Assembly (NCBI GenBank): GCA_022842165.1
Contig: JALHQC010000033.1
Span: forward strand, 1 to 44,776
Source of the DNA: a bacterium
GTDB taxonomy: Bacteria > Pseudomonadota > Alphaproteobacteria > Rhizobiales > Aestuariivirgaceae
Direction of reading: 5' to 3'
DNA length: 44,776 bases
The notes under the pieces were generated by a model that was not told where the DNA came from, searched no databases, and saw only the letters and a program-made list of their open reading frames with translations. The first letter of the stretch is position 1. The number at the start of each line of letters is the position of its first letter. A program made the translations under genes and the position numbers. Positions 23,678 through 32,976 of the stretch are shown in pieces.

Positions 23678-24849
23678 TGCACGCCTCCCAGTGCCGCGAT
23701 CTGGCGCAGCACCGCCTCGGAAACATCATTGACCGCCGCTTCGAGCTTCAAGCGCGATGCCGCCCGGTCGCGCCACTGGACCAGCGCGGTGGGCTTCGAG
23801 CCCTCCGCCGCATCGACTGTGGCAATGGCTTGCGTCAGGTCGCCGGCCTCCGCGAAGGCGGCGGCTTTTTCCGCCAGCTGCGGCCAGTCGGCTTCCCCGA
23901 TATCGCGGATGGTGATGATGCCGGTCAGCGAGCCGAGCAGGCTGTCCCAATAGCTCTCCTCGGCGGGGGCTGTAGGCGTCTCGGGCTGGGGAAGGGCGGG
24001 AATGGCGGCGCGAAGCTCCTGCGCCAGGCCTGCCGCTGCCGGAACGCCTTCGGCCGCGAGCGCTGCCAGCACGTCAAGCCCGGGGGCGGCCGGCACCATG
24101 CGGGAAAGCCGGTCATACTCGCTCTGGAACGGCGTTCCGGCGGCTGCCTTGGCTTTGAGGTCGGCCAGAGCCTGCGACAGCGCGGCGGTGACGGAGGCCT
24201 TGTCCCCGGTGCTGCTGCCGGACTTGAGGCTGGCGACATCCCTCTCCAGCGCCTCGATCCGCTGGCCGAGCGCCGCGAGGGCGGCGGGATCGGCGCCGCC
24301 GGTTCCGGTGCTTGAGCCGCCCGCCGAAACCGCGTTGCGGAGCGTGGCAAGATCGGCTTTCGCGGCATCGAGCGCGCTGGCGACCGTGTCGATCCGCGAT
24401 TCGAATCCGTCGATCCGCGCATTGACATCGGCCAGTCCGGATGCTGCGGATTTCACCGCGCCATCGATCGAGGAGACGGCCTGCGAAGCGCTCTCGGCGG
24501 ATTGCGACACGGCCAGCAACTGGTCGTTCATGGTCTTGCTGTTAGCATCGAGCACGTCGAGGCGGGCCTTCATCGCCGCCATCTCATCACTCGGCAGGTA
24601 GGTCGACAGGACATCGCGATAGAGCCAGCCTCCGGCGAGCAGCCCGATGGCGAGCGCCGCGATGACCAGCCCGGTTGCACCGCGTCGGCTCTTGCGAACC
24701 GGTGGCGGCGGCGGAGAAGAATCGTCAGTGCGGGCGAATGTGTCGTCCGCGCGCGCCTCAGCATCGTCGCGCTCGATCCTGATCTCTTCGGCGTCGAGGT
24801 CGATCACCTGCGGCTTCAGGGGGCCGGTGTCGTCAGATTTGTCACTCAT
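23674..24849 (-). CDS. mic60: Alphaproteobacterial Mic60/mitofilin homologue
   Basis: A 391-residue protein with an acidic cytoplasmic N-terminus, one membrane helix at about 57-79 (GATGLVIAALAIGLLAGGWL), a long Ala/Ser/Asp-rich coiled coil (about 90-250) and a C-terminal mitofilin-like helical domain (SYWDSLLGSLTGIITIRDIG and onward). Membrane anchor, coiled coil, C-terminal signature and the location between hemD and hemY are diagnostic of alphaproteobacterial Mic60, the bacterial relative of the MICOS protein that shapes mitochondrial cristae. It is expected to sit in the inner membrane with its coiled coil in the periplasm, bending intracytoplasmic membranes or contacting the outer membrane. 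Confidence 0.88.
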   Translation of the reverse strand: MSDKSDDTGPLKPQVIDLDAEEIRIERDDAEARADDTFARTDDSSPPPPPVRKSRRGATGLVIAALAIGLLAGGWLYRDVLSTYLPSDEMAAMKARLDVLDANSKTMNDQLLAVSQSAESASQAVSSIDGAVKSAASGLADVNARIDGFESRIDTVASALDAAKADLATLRNAVSAGGSSTGTGGADPAALAALGQRIEALERDVASLKSGSSTGDKASVTAALSQALADLKAKAAAGTPFQSEYDRLSRMVPAAPGLDVLAALAAEGVPAAAGLAQELRAAIPALPQPETPTAPAEESYWDSLLGSLTGIITIRDIGEADWPQLAEKAAAFAEAGDLTQAIATVDAAEGSKPTALVQWRDRAASRLKLEAAVNDVSEAVLRQIAALGGVQ

Positions 24850-24858
24850 GCTTTTGGC

Positions 24859-25566
24859 CTAACGGGTTCGCCGTGATTGTTCAAGAAGCGCCAGCATCGC
24901 AGCCTCGTCGGGTGAAGCAGCGGCCGCGGTTTTCCAAGCCTCAGGCAGGACTGCGGCAACATTGCGTGACAGGCAGAGATGCAATGCTGCTGCAGCCTCA
25001 TCTTCAAGTTCTGCAGCCTCGACGAGTGTCCGCCAGATACGCGCGCTGCGGGGCGAATAGAGCATTACTGCGTCAAGCGTACCGTTGCGGAGCGCCTCGC
25101 CCGCCTCGCCCAACATCGCTGCGGGAATGGCATCATATAGAACCGCGCGGTAGCAGCCGAAACCGGATGCCTTGAGCTGGGCTTCGAGATCGCCCGCCGT
25201 CTCGGCGCCCGAGATATAAAGGACCGGACCCCGCGCGGGATCGAGATTGCCCCGGATGAAGGCGGCCAGCCCGTCGACGTCGCCGCCATGCGCCTCCGCC
25301 CTGAAGCCCGAAGCCAGCGCTGCCTTCAGCGATTGCGGGCCAACCGTCAGCGTACGGATCGTCTTGAGGCCGGCATTGGCCGAAACCGCGCGGATGCCGT
25401 TGGCGCTGGTGACGGCGATGGCCTGCCAGGGAAGCTTGGGAATCGCGATGTTCTCCCGCAGCCTGATCGTCAGGAGCGGCGTGACGATGACGCAATGACC
25501 CATGGCTTCGAGCCTGGCCTTGAGCGGGCCTGCATCTTCCGCAGGTCTTGTGACGGCGATCCGCAT
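24859..25566 (-). CDS. hemD: Uroporphyrinogen-III synthase
   Basis: A 235-residue HemD. It begins IAVTRPAEDAGPLKARLEAM, has the TPLLTIRL and AVTSANGIRAV segments, YISGAETAGDLEAQL, and the C-terminal VMLYSPRSARIW, all typical of this fast-evolving family. It cyclises and inverts ring D of hydroxymethylbilane to give uroporphyrinogen III in the cytoplasm. Its ATG overlaps the hemC stop (ATGA at 25563-25566 on the minus strand), coupling translation of the two successive enzymes. Confidence 0.92.
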   Translation of the reverse strand: MRIAVTRPAEDAGPLKARLEAMGHCVIVTPLLTIRLRENIAIPKLPWQAIAVTSANGIRAVSANAGLKTIRTLTVGPQSLKAALASGFRAEAHGGDVDGLAAFIRGNLDPARGPVLYISGAETAGDLEAQLKASGFGCYRAVLYDAIPAAMLGEAGEALRNGTLDAVMLYSPRSARIWRTLVEAAELEDEAAAALHLCLSRNVAAVLPEAWKTAAAASPDEAAMLALLEQSRRTR

Positions 25567-26480
25567 CAGAAGGCGATGAGGCTGCCGCCCTTGGCCTTCA
25601 CCTCTTCGCCGGCCTCGCGGCCCATGGCTTCAGCGTCGCTCGCTGCACCCTCGCGCGCCGTCTCGAAGCAGTGAACGCCGTCGAGCGTCAAGGCATGGCC
25701 GCGAAACTTAACACGGTCATTCTCGAGAAACGCATGGCCCGCCAGCGGCGTGCGGCACGAGCCATCGAGGGCGGCGAGGAAGGCACGCTCGCAGGTGACA
25801 GCGGTGGCTGTCACCGCATGGTTCAGCGGTGCAAGGATATCGCGGGTTGCCGCATCATCATCCCGCGTTTCGATGCCGATGCAACCCTGCGCCACGGCGG
25901 GAAGCATCATCTCCATGGGGATGATCGAGGTGATCTTGTCCGCAAGGCCCAGCCGGTTCAGTCCCGCGCAGGCGAGGAAGGTGGCCTGCGCAACGCCGTC
26001 CTCCAGTTTCCGCAGCCGGGTTTCCACATTGCCGCGGAACGGAATGACGTTGAGGTCGGGCCTGAGCCGCTTCAATTGCGCGCCGCGCCGCACCGATGAC
26101 GATCCCACCGTGGCGCCCTGCGCCAGATCGGCAATGGATTTCGCCACGGGGCTCAAGAAGGCATCGCGCGGGTCCTCACGCGGCAACAGCGCCGCCATGA
26201 CGAGGCCATCGGGCAATCGGGCCGGCATGTCCTTCATCGAATGCACGGCAAGCTGGATGTCCCCTGCGAACAGCGCTTCCTCGATCTCCTTGGTGAACAG
26301 GCCCTTGCCGCCGATCTCGGAGAGCGGACGGTCGCGGACGCGGTCGCCCGTCGTTGTGATGACGATGATCTCGATATCCGTCTCCGCCAGACCGTGGGCG
26401 GCCATCAGGCGGCGGCGCGTTTCATGCGCCTGATAGAGCGCGAGGGGAGAGCCACGGGTACCAATCTTCAGCTTCGGCAT
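25566..26480 (-). CDS. hemC: Hydroxymethylbilane synthase (porphobilinogen deaminase)
   Basis: A 304-residue HemC. The N-terminus [15 protein letters not shown], the [20 protein letters not shown] segment, [13 protein letters not shown] and [10 protein letters not shown] are family signatures. The Cys of [13 protein letters not shown] carries the dipyrromethane cofactor. The enzyme condenses four porphobilinogens. I use ATG 26480 ([11 protein letters not shown]), which fits the family N-terminus; the longer frame would overlap the divergent tsaD start. The 73-bp gap to tsaD must contain both promoters; none is distinct. Confidence 0.95.
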   Translation of the reverse strand: MPKLKIGTRGSPLALYQAHETRRRLMAAHGLAETDIEIIVITTTGDRVRDRPLSEIGGKGLFTKEIEEALFAGDIQLAVHSMKDMPARLPDGLVMAALLPREDPRDAFLSPVAKSIADLAQGATVGSSSVRRGAQLKRLRPDLNVIPFRGNVETRLRKLEDGVAQATFLACAGLNRLGLADKITSIIPMEMMLPAVAQGCIGIETRDDDAATRDILAPLNHAVTATAVTCERAFLAALDGSCRTPLAGHAFLENDRVKFRGHALTLDGVHCFETAREGAASDAEAMGREAGEEVKAKGGSLIAF

Positions 26481-26553
26481 TTGCAAGTCATATCCGGCGG
26501 ATGCTACAGGGACGCCACTTCTAGCTTCAATCACCGGTGCCGTCACCCGTTCC

Positions 26554-27648
26554 ATGGATCAAGGCAGAACCCATATTCTCGGCATCGAAACCTCCTGCGA
26601 TGAAACCGCCGCGGCGGTGATTCGCCGCAATGCCGATGGCAGTGGTGAGATCGTCTCCAACATTGTGCTGTCGCAGCTGAAGGACCACGCGCCCTATGGC
26701 GGCGTGGTGCCCGAAATCGCCGCGCGCGCCCATGTCAGCCATCTGGACGGGCTGATCGCGCAGGCGATGAAAGAGGCGGGGCTGGGTTTTGAGGACCTTG
26801 ATGGCGTGGCGGCCACCGCCGGACCTGGGCTCCTGGGCGGCGTCATCGTCGGCCTCACCATGGCCAAGGGGATCGCGCTCGCCCATGGCACGCCGCTGCT
26901 GGCGGTGAACCATCTCGAAGGCCATGCCCTGACCGCAAGGCTGCTGCGGACGGTGGAATTTCCCTATCTGCTGCTGCTGATTTCAGGCGGCCACACGCAG
27001 TTCCAGATCGTCGCGGGCGTCGGCCGCTATCACCGGCTGGGAACGACCATCGACGATGCGCTGGGCGAGGCCTTCGACAAGGTGGCGAAGCTTCTGGGGC
27101 TGGGTTACCCCGGCGGCCCGCAGGTGGAAGCCCGCGCGCGGGGCGGCAATCCGCAGCGCTTCGATTTCCCAAGGCCGCTCAAGGGCCGCAAGGATTGCAA
27201 CTTCTCCTTCTCCGGCCTCAAGACCGCCGTGCGCGAGGTGGTGAATGATCTGGGAACCCTGAGCGATCAGGACGTCGCCGACGTCTGCGCGAGTTTCGAG
27301 GCGGCGGTCGCCGAGACGATGGCGGATCGCCTGAAGATGGCCGTCACGCTGTTCCGCGAGGCGCACCCCCGTGTCGAAAGCCCGGCATTGATCGTTGCCG
27401 GCGGCGTTGCCGCCAATGCCCGGTTGAAGGCGGTGTTCGAGACGGCAGCGGCCCAGCACCGGCTGAACCTCATCGTGCCGCCGGCAAGACTCTGCACCGA
27501 CAATGCCGCGATGATCGCCTGGGCAGGTGCCGAACGCCTGGCCCTGGGATTGGCTGATGACCTGGGCGTTGCCGCGCGCGCCCGCTGGCCGCTGGACCAG
27601 ACCCAGGCGCCCATCTATGGCTCGGGAAAGCTCGGGGCCAAGGCATGA
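26554..27648 (+). CDS. tsaD: tRNA N6-threonylcarbamoyladenosine transferase
   Basis: A 364-residue TsaD (Gcp/Kae1) protein: [15 protein letters not shown] at the N-terminus, the metal-binding HLEGH motif, ISGGHTQF, and [12 protein letters not shown] near the C-terminus. With TsaB, TsaC and TsaE, not present here, it makes t6A37 in tRNAs that read ANN codons. Length is normal. It is divergent from hemC, a frequent arrangement in alphaproteobacteria, and overlaps gpsA by 4 bp. Confidence 0.96.
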   Translation: MDQGRTHILGIETSCDETAAAVIRRNADGSGEIVSNIVLSQLKDHAPYGGVVPEIAARAHVSHLDGLIAQAMKEAGLGFEDLDGVAATAGPGLLGGVIVGLTMAKGIALAHGTPLLAVNHLEGHALTARLLRTVEFPYLLLLISGGHTQFQIVAGVGRYHRLGTTIDDALGEAFDKVAKLLGLGYPGGPQVEARARGGNPQRFDFPRPLKGRKDCNFSFSGLKTAVREVVNDLGTLSDQDVADVCASFEAAVAETMADRLKMAVTLFREAHPRVESPALIVAGGVAANARLKAVFETAAAQHRLNLIVPPARLCTDNAAMIAWAGAERLALGLADDLGVAARARWPLDQTQAPIYGSGKLGAKA

Positions 27649-28553
27649 GCCGCATCGGCGTGCTGGGCGGCGGCGCCTGGGGGACGGCGCTTGCCCATGT
27701 GGCGCGCAGTGCGGGTCATGATGTCGGCATCTGGAGCCGCGCCGAACCTGATCTTGGACCGATTGGCAAGGCCGATGCCTTGATCCTCGCTGTTCCGGCG
27801 CAGGCTGTACGCGATGTACTGAGCCAGATCTCCCCGACGACCCATTCCGGTCAGCCGGTCATCATCGCCGCGAAGGGTATCGAGCAGGCGACTGGGCTAT
27901 TTATGAACGAGGTGGTGGCCGACGTTCTTCCCGCCGTGAAGGCCTTGGTTCTCTCCGGCCCCAGCTTCGCCGCCGATGTGCTGAAGGGCTTGCCGACTGC
28001 CGTGGTACTTGCGGCCACTGACATGGATGACGCCCGCAATTGGGCTGCTGCCCTGTCGCTTCCCGCTTTCCGTATCTACGCCGCGCAGGACGTGTTGGGC
28101 GTCGAGATCGGCGGTGCTTTGAAGAACGTCCTCGCCATCGCTTGCGGCATCGCTGATGGCCGAGGCCTCGGCGATTCGGCCCGCGCCGCCCTCACCACGC
28201 GCGGCTTTGCCGAACTCACGCGTTTTGCCGCGAAGCTTGGCGCGAAGCCAGAAACACTCATGGGCCTCTCCGGCCTCGGCGATCTGCTGCTCACCTGTTC
28301 GTCGCGCCAGTCACGCAATTATTCATTCGGTTTTGCCATCGGCGAGGGCAAAACCGTCGCAGAGGCGCTGGCAATGTCGAAAGGCGTGGTCGAGGGCGCC
28401 TCCACCGTGAAGATCGCGCGAGAACTTGCTTCCAGACTGGGCGTCGACATGCCGATTGTGGATGCCGTTCACGCCATCGTTGACGAACATGCCCCGCCGG
28501 AAGAAGAAATCTCCCGGCTTCTGGCTCGCCCGCTCAAGACCGAAAACACATAA
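27645..28553 (+). CDS. gpsA: Glycerol-3-phosphate dehydrogenase [NAD(P)+]
   Basis: A 302-residue GpsA. The Rossmann motif is [13 protein letters not shown], followed by [12 protein letters not shown], the catalytic Lys of [27 protein letters not shown], and [19 protein letters not shown]. It reduces dihydroxyacetone phosphate to sn-glycerol 3-phosphate for phospholipid synthesis. Start codon overlaps the tsaD stop (ATGA). The protein is slightly shorter than usual because the segment after the Rossmann motif is condensed ([18 protein letters not shown]). Confidence 0.95.
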   Translation: MSRIGVLGGGAWGTALAHVARSAGHDVGIWSRAEPDLGPIGKADALILAVPAQAVRDVLSQISPTTHSGQPVIIAAKGIEQATGLFMNEVVADVLPAVKALVLSGPSFAADVLKGLPTAVVLAATDMDDARNWAAALSLPAFRIYAAQDVLGVEIGGALKNVLAIACGIADGRGLGDSARAALTTRGFAELTRFAAKLGAKPETLMGLSGLGDLLLTCSSRQSRNYSFGFAIGEGKTVAEALAMSKGVVEGASTVKIARELASRLGVDMPIVDAVHAIVDEHAPPEEEISRLLARPLKTENT

Positions 28554-28565
28554 GGACAACGGCAC

Positions 28566-28856
28566 ATGCTCTTCGCACTGATCTGCACCGACAAACCCAA
28601 CAGCCTGGACCTTCGCCTCGCGACCCGCCCGGTTCATGTGAAATATCTGGAAAGCCTGGGGAGCGCACTGAAATCGGCCGGCCCATTCACCACCGATGAC
28701 GGCTCGCCCAATGGCAGCCTGGTGATCCTCGATGTTGCTGACCGGGCTGCCGCCGAGTCGATTGCCGCCAATGATCCCTACGCCAAGGCCGGCCTCTTCG
28801 CCTCCGTCGACATCCGCGCCTGGAAATGGACCATGAAGAACCCGGAGACGGCGTGA
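28566..28856 (+). CDS. YciI-like protein
   Basis: A 96-residue protein of the YciI family, a ferredoxin-like fold: MLFALICTDKPNSLDLRLAT, then HVKYLESLGSALKSAGPFTT, and C-terminal NDPYAKAGLFASVDIRAWK. The His in VHVKYL and the Asp in NDPY are the conserved pocket residues. Enzymatic role is unknown in most members. It follows gpsA by 12 bp and its stop overlaps the EVE gene start (TGATG), so it is part of the tsaD-gpsA operon. Confidence 0.9.
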   Translation: MLFALICTDKPNSLDLRLATRPVHVKYLESLGSALKSAGPFTTDDGSPNGSLVILDVADRAAAESIAANDPYAKAGLFASVDIRAWKWTMKNPETA

Positions 28857-29278
28857 TGGCCAGCTACTGGCTCTTCAAGTCGGAGCCCGAGGTCTGGTCC
28901 TGGGACAAGCAGAAGGCGAAGGGCGAGGCCGGCGAGGAGTGGACCGGTGTCCGCAACTATCAGGCCCGCAACAACATGCGGGTTATGAAGCTGGGCGACC
29001 AGGGCTTCTTCTACCACTCGAACGATGGCCGCGCGATCGTCGGCATCGTCGAGGTCTGCAAGCTGGCGCACAAGGATTCGACGGCCAAGGAAGACGCCTG
29101 GGAATGCGTCGACATCCGCGCCGTGAAGGACCTGCCGCGCCACGTGAGCCTGGACGAGATCAAGAACGATCCGAAGTTGACAGACATGGTTCTCGTCAAG
29201 AACTCCAGGCTTTCGGTGCAGCCGGTAACGCCGGAGGAATGGAAGCACATCTGCAAGCTCGGCGGCGTGAAGGCGTGA
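28856..29278 (+). CDS. EVE-domain protein
   Basis: A 140-residue single EVE (PUA-like) domain: SYWLFKSEPEVWSWDKQK at the start, WTGVRNYQARNNMR, GDQGFFYHSNDGRAIVGIVE and LVKNSRLSVQPVTPEEWKHI. EVE domains have a pocket for modified bases in DNA or RNA. The standalone gpsA-linked form is widespread in proteobacteria and its cellular role is unclear. Start at ATG 28856 gives the TGATG overlap with the YciI gene. Confidence 0.93.
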   Translation: MASYWLFKSEPEVWSWDKQKAKGEAGEEWTGVRNYQARNNMRVMKLGDQGFFYHSNDGRAIVGIVEVCKLAHKDSTAKEDAWECVDIRAVKDLPRHVSLDEIKNDPKLTDMVLVKNSRLSVQPVTPEEWKHICKLGGVKA

Positions 29279-30024
29279 AGCCGGTCGCCGACCGCCGGGC
29301 GTTCATCCGCGCCAACACCACCGTGATGACGCCGCCGCTGGTGCCCGAAGTGAAGCTTCATCTGGCGCACGAGGCGGTGCCGCTGTGGCAGAAGACCGAG
29401 GAAGAACTGGGCGAGATGGGCCTGCCCCCGCCCTTCTGGGCCTTCGCCTGGGCGGGCGGACAGGCGCTGGCCCGTCATGTGCTGGACAATCCACATCTGG
29501 TGCAGGGAAAATCCGTGGTCGATCTGGCATCCGGCTCCGGCCTCGTCGGCATCGCGGCGATGAAGGCGGGCGCGGCCAGCGTGCTGTGTGCCGATATCGA
29601 TGGCTTCTCGGTCGAGGCGATCCATTTGAATGCTGAGTTGAATGAATTCCTCCCTCCCCCTCGTGTGGAGGGATCGAGGGTGGGGGGTGGCTGGCAGTTT
29701 GACGCACGGACCCCCACCCCTCCCCACAAGGGGGAGGGGCTTACCGTGACCGGCATAGACCTCCTCGCATCGCCTCCACCAGCCTGCGATGTGATCCTCG
29801 TCGGAGACCTGTTTTACGAGAAGGACCTCGCTGCCCGTGTCCATGCCTGGCTCATCAAGGCCGAGGATCGGGGAAGTGCCGTTCTGATCGGCGATCCCGG
29901 CCGCAGCTACCTGCCGCGCGACAAGCTCGAAAAAGTCGGCGAATACAAGGTCAAGGTCACGCGCGATCTCGAGGATGCCGAGATCAAGTGGACATCGGTC
30001 TGGCGGCTGAACCGGAATTGTTGA
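29275..30024 (+). CDS. Class I SAM methyltransferase (COG3897/ETFB-lysine-type), with in-frame repeat insertion
   Basis: A 249-residue methyltransferase. PFWAFAWAGGQALARHVLDN and the SAM-binding motif I VVDLASGSGLVGIAAMKAGA, followed by CADID, match the COG3897 group that includes ETF-beta lysine methyltransferases. Motif IV is DVILVGDLFYEKDLAARV. Translation probably starts at GTG 29275, overlapping the EVE stop by 4 bp. Residues about 123-155, between the SAM motifs, are encoded by a palindromic GC-rich repeat (29650-29740) that keeps the frame open and adds a Pro/Gly-rich loop. The 3' end overlaps the convergent EamA gene by 41 bp. Confidence 0.85.
   Translation: MKPVADRRAFIRANTTVMTPPLVPEVKLHLAHEAVPLWQKTEEELGEMGLPPPFWAFAWAGGQALARHVLDNPHLVQGKSVVDLASGSGLVGIAAMKAGAASVLCADIDGFSVEAIHLNAELNEFLPPPRVEGSRVGGGWQFDARTPTPPHKGEGLTVTGIDLLASPPPACDVILVGDLFYEKDLAARVHAWLIKAEDRGSAVLIGDPGRSYLPRDKLEKVGEYKVKVTRDLEDAEIKWTSVWRLNRNC
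29650..29740. repeat. Palindromic GC-rich element inside the methyltransferase gene
   Basis: The left arm, about 29650-29687 (CTCCCTCCCCC, then GTGGAGGG and GGGTGGGGGGT), pairs with the right arm, about 29709-29740 (GACCCCCACCCC, then TCCCCACAAGGGGGAGGGGC), with a spacer of about 21 nt. Similar sequences are familiar as dispersed intergenic palindromes in Rhizobiales genomes. Here it lies in frame within a coding region, as Rickettsia palindromic elements do. Confidence 0.75.
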
Positions 30025-30874
30025 GGTAGAGCGCGCCCATCAGCACGGCGAGCGAGGCCCACAGCCACATGTCGCTGCCGCCGAAGAAGGCAACTGCGAT
30101 GAGAACCGCCGCGGGCGTGGAGAGATAGACCGCCTGCACCGTGAAAACCGCACCCTTCTCGCGGATCAGCGTGAAGAAGGCGATGCGCTCGACGATCCAC
30201 ATCAGGCAGGCGAAACCGATCGTCACATAGGCGGCAAGGGGAAGCTGTTCCGCACTCCACGGCGGGGCGAAGAACACCAGGAAGGGGAGCGCCAGCAGGC
30301 CCGACCAGATCGACTCGGCCACGCCCGCCGCATAGGGGTGTGACTCGCGCGGCCAGTAATGCGCTGCAAACCAGTTATACGCCGAATAGAGGATCGGCAT
30401 CGAGCAGGCCGCGATCAGCCACCATGAGATCTCGCCCGACAGCATGCCCTCGCGCGTGACGACCAGGATCGCCGTCGAGACAAAGCCCAGACCGATCGCC
30501 ATCAGCCGCCGTGGTGCGGCGTTCTCGCGCCCCGTTACCAGCGCCACCAGATAATTGACGATGGGTGCTGTCGAGATGATCAACGCCAGTTCGGTGGGCG
30601 GCACGTGGCGGGCGAAGACCAGGCCAAGCGCGAAGGGAATGTTCATCAGCGCCGCACATCCCATCCCGAACAGTTGCAGCCTGACGCCGCCGAACCAGTC
30701 GATGCCGCGAAGCCAGCATATGATGCCCAGTGCTACGCCCACGCCGAGGCCCGTCAGCACGATCACATGGGTGATGGGCATGCCCAGAACCCCCCAGTGC
30801 CGGTACAGGCTGGGGGAGATGCCCCAGAACAGGCCGAGTGCGACGAAGTATGTAAGGTGGCGGGGGCTTGTCAT
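29984..30874 (-). CDS. EamA/DMT-family transporter
   Basis: A 296-residue inner-membrane protein with about ten helices arranged as two EamA repeats. The first starts YFVALGLFWGISPSLYRHW, the second WWLIAACSMPILYSAYNWFA. Family members export amino acids, nucleosides or other metabolites; the substrate is unknown. It is convergent to the methyltransferase gene, overlapping it by 41 bp, and divergent from acs. Confidence 0.9.
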   Translation of the reverse strand: MTSPRHLTYFVALGLFWGISPSLYRHWGVLGMPITHVIVLTGLGVGVALGIICWLRGIDWFGGVRLQLFGMGCAALMNIPFALGLVFARHVPPTELALIISTAPIVNYLVALVTGRENAAPRRLMAIGLGFVSTAILVVTREGMLSGEISWWLIAACSMPILYSAYNWFAAHYWPRESHPYAAGVAESIWSGLLALPFLVFFAPPWSAEQLPLAAYVTIGFACLMWIVERIAFFTLIREKGAVFTVQAVYLSTPAAVLIAVAFFGGSDMWLWASLAVLMGALYLNNSGSAARPMST

Positions 30875-30964
30875 GGCGTTTCTTAGACAGGAGTCTCATT
30901 GCAGGCTATAGACTGTGCCGTCAAAAGGATCATCAATATCGGCATGTCTGGGAGGAATGCGCCT

Positions 30965-32914
30965 ATGTCCGAGAAAGTCTATGCGGTACCGGCCTCGTGG
31001 AAAAAGAAGGCCTTCGTCGACGATGCCGCCTACAAGAAGATGTATGCGGAATCGGTCAAGGACCCGGCAAAGTTCTGGGGCAAGCACGCCAAGCGGCTGG
31101 ACTGGTTCAAGGCGCCGAAAAAGATCAAGAACACCACCTATGAATACCCCAAGGTGTCGATCAAGTGGTACGAGGATGGCATCCTCAACGTCTCCTATAA
31201 TTGCATCGACCGCCACCTGAAGAAGCGTGGCGATCAGGTCGCCATCATCTGGGAAGGCGACGATCCCTATTACGACAAGAAGATCACCTACAACGAACTC
31301 CACGAGCAGGTCTGCCGTTTCGCCAATGTGCTGAAGAAGCATGGCGTCAGGAAGGGCGACTGCGTGACGATCTACCTGCCGATGATACCGGAAGCGGCTT
31401 ACGCCATGCTGGCCTGCGCCCGGATCGGCGCCATGCATTCGATCGTTTTCGGCGGCTTCTCGCCGGACTCGCTCGCAAGCCGCATCAATGACGCCAACTC
31501 GAAGCTCATCATCACGGCGGACGAAGGCCTGCGCGGCGGCAAGAAGGTTCCGCTGAAGCACAATACCGATGATGCGCTCAAGCGCTGCGCCGGAAACGAG
31601 AAAGTACTCGTCGTGCGCCGCACCGGCGGCAAGGTCGACATGAACCCCACCCGGGATTTCTGGTATCACGACGAAGCCGCAACGGTAAGCGCCGACTGCA
31701 AGCCCGAGAAGATGAAGGCGGAAGACCCGCTGTTCATCCTCTACACCTCGGGCTCGACCGGAAAGCCCAAGGGCGTGCTGCACACCACGGGCGGTTATCT
31801 CGTCTATGCCGCGATGACGCATCAATACGTCTTCGACTATCACGATGGCGACATCTACTGGTGCACGGCGGACGTGGGCTGGGTGACGGGCCACAGCTAT
31901 ATCGTCTATGGTCCGCTGGCGAATGGCGCGACCACGCTGATGTTCGAGGGTGTGCCGAATTACCCGTCGAACTCGCGCTTCTGGGAAGTGATCGACAAGC
32001 ACAAGGTCAATATCTTCTACACGGCTCCGACGGCGATCCGTGCCCTCATGGGGGCGGGCGAGGCGCCTGTTGCCAGAACCTCTCGGAAGTCGCTGCGACT
32101 TCTGGGATCGGTCGGCGAGCCCATCAACCCGGAAGCCTGGGAATGGTATCACCGCGTGGTGGGCGACGAGCGCTGCCCGATCGTCGACACCTGGTGGCAG
32201 ACCGAAACCGGCGGCATCCTCATCACGCCGCTGCCCGGCGCCACCAAGCTGAAGCCCGGTTCGGCGACGCGGCCGTTCTTTGGCGTCAAGCCCGCGCTGG
32301 TCGACGACAAGGGCGAGTTCCTCGAGGGTGCTGCATCCGGCAATCTTGTGATCCTCGACTCGTGGCCGGGCCAGATGCGTACCGTCTATGGCGACCATGA
32401 CCGCTTCGTGCAGACCTATTTCTCGACCTACAAGGGCATGTACTTCACCGGCGACGGCTGCCGCCGCGATGCTGACGGCTATTACTGGATCACCGGCCGC
32501 GTCGACGATGTCATCAACGTTTCCGGCCACCGTCTCGGCACGGCGGAAGTCGAATCCGCACTGGTCGCCCATCCCAAGGTCTCGGAGGCCGCCGTCGTCG
32601 GCTATCCGCACGACATCAAGGGGCAGGGCATCTATTGCTACGTGACGCTGATGACCGGCGAGGCTGGCGATGACGATCTCCGCAAGGATCTGGTCGCCCA
32701 TGTGCGCAAGGAAATCGGACCCCTGGCGACGCCCGACAAGATTCAGTTCTCGCCGGGCCTGCCCAAGACGCGCTCCGGCAAGATCATGCGCCGCATTTTG
32801 CGCAAGATCGCGGAAGATGATTTCGGCGCATTGGGCGATACCTCGACGCTTGCCGATCCGGGCGTCGTCGACGACCTGATCGAGAACCGGCAGAACAAGA
32901 AGGTGCTTGCCTGA
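30965..32914 (+). CDS. acs: Acetyl-CoA synthetase
   Basis: A 649-residue AMP-forming acetate-CoA ligase. The N-terminal cap has [20 protein letters not shown]; the P-loop is [27 protein letters not shown] holds the adenine/carboxylate pocket; YFTGDG and [20 protein letters not shown] mark the hinge. The catalytic, acetylatable Lys is in [13 protein letters not shown]. It makes acetyl-CoA from acetate for the TCA cycle. ATG 30965 has GGGAGGA 8 nt upstream; upstream in-frame codons lack a site. Confidence 0.97.
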   Translation: MSEKVYAVPASWKKKAFVDDAAYKKMYAESVKDPAKFWGKHAKRLDWFKAPKKIKNTTYEYPKVSIKWYEDGILNVSYNCIDRHLKKRGDQVAIIWEGDDPYYDKKITYNELHEQVCRFANVLKKHGVRKGDCVTIYLPMIPEAAYAMLACARIGAMHSIVFGGFSPDSLASRINDANSKLIITADEGLRGGKKVPLKHNTDDALKRCAGNEKVLVVRRTGGKVDMNPTRDFWYHDEAATVSADCKPEKMKAEDPLFILYTSGSTGKPKGVLHTTGGYLVYAAMTHQYVFDYHDGDIYWCTADVGWVTGHSYIVYGPLANGATTLMFEGVPNYPSNSRFWEVIDKHKVNIFYTAPTAIRALMGAGEAPVARTSRKSLRLLGSVGEPINPEAWEWYHRVVGDERCPIVDTWWQTETGGILITPLPGATKLKPGSATRPFFGVKPALVDDKGEFLEGAASGNLVILDSWPGQMRTVYGDHDRFVQTYFSTYKGMYFTGDGCRRDADGYYWITGRVDDVINVSGHRLGTAEVESALVAHPKVSEAAVVGYPHDIKGQGIYCYVTLMTGEAGDDDLRKDLVAHVRKEIGPLATPDKIQFSPGLPKTRSGKIMRRILRKIAEDDFGALGDTSTLADPGVVDDLIENRQNKKVLA

Positions 32915-32934
32915 GCTGATCAGCCATAGCGAAA

Positions 32935-32960
32935 CGGGCGGGATGCAGGTCTTCCGCCCG
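32935..32960 (+). terminator. Hairpin between convergent acs and oxidoreductase genes
   Basis: CGGGCGG (32935-32941) and CCGCCCG (32954-32960) form a 7-bp stem with a 12-nt loop, 20 nt after the acs stop. The T-tract is weak (CTTGCATT). It could terminate transcription from both sides. Confidence 0.45.
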
Positions 32961-32976
32961 CTTGCATTGCGGCTGC

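Noticed and set aside
30896-32701. Long minus-strand open frame (601 codons) opposite acs
   Set aside because: The complement is a full-length acetyl-CoA synthetase with all motifs. The antisense translation is His/Asp/Arg-rich with no domain; such frames are common opposite GC-rich genes.
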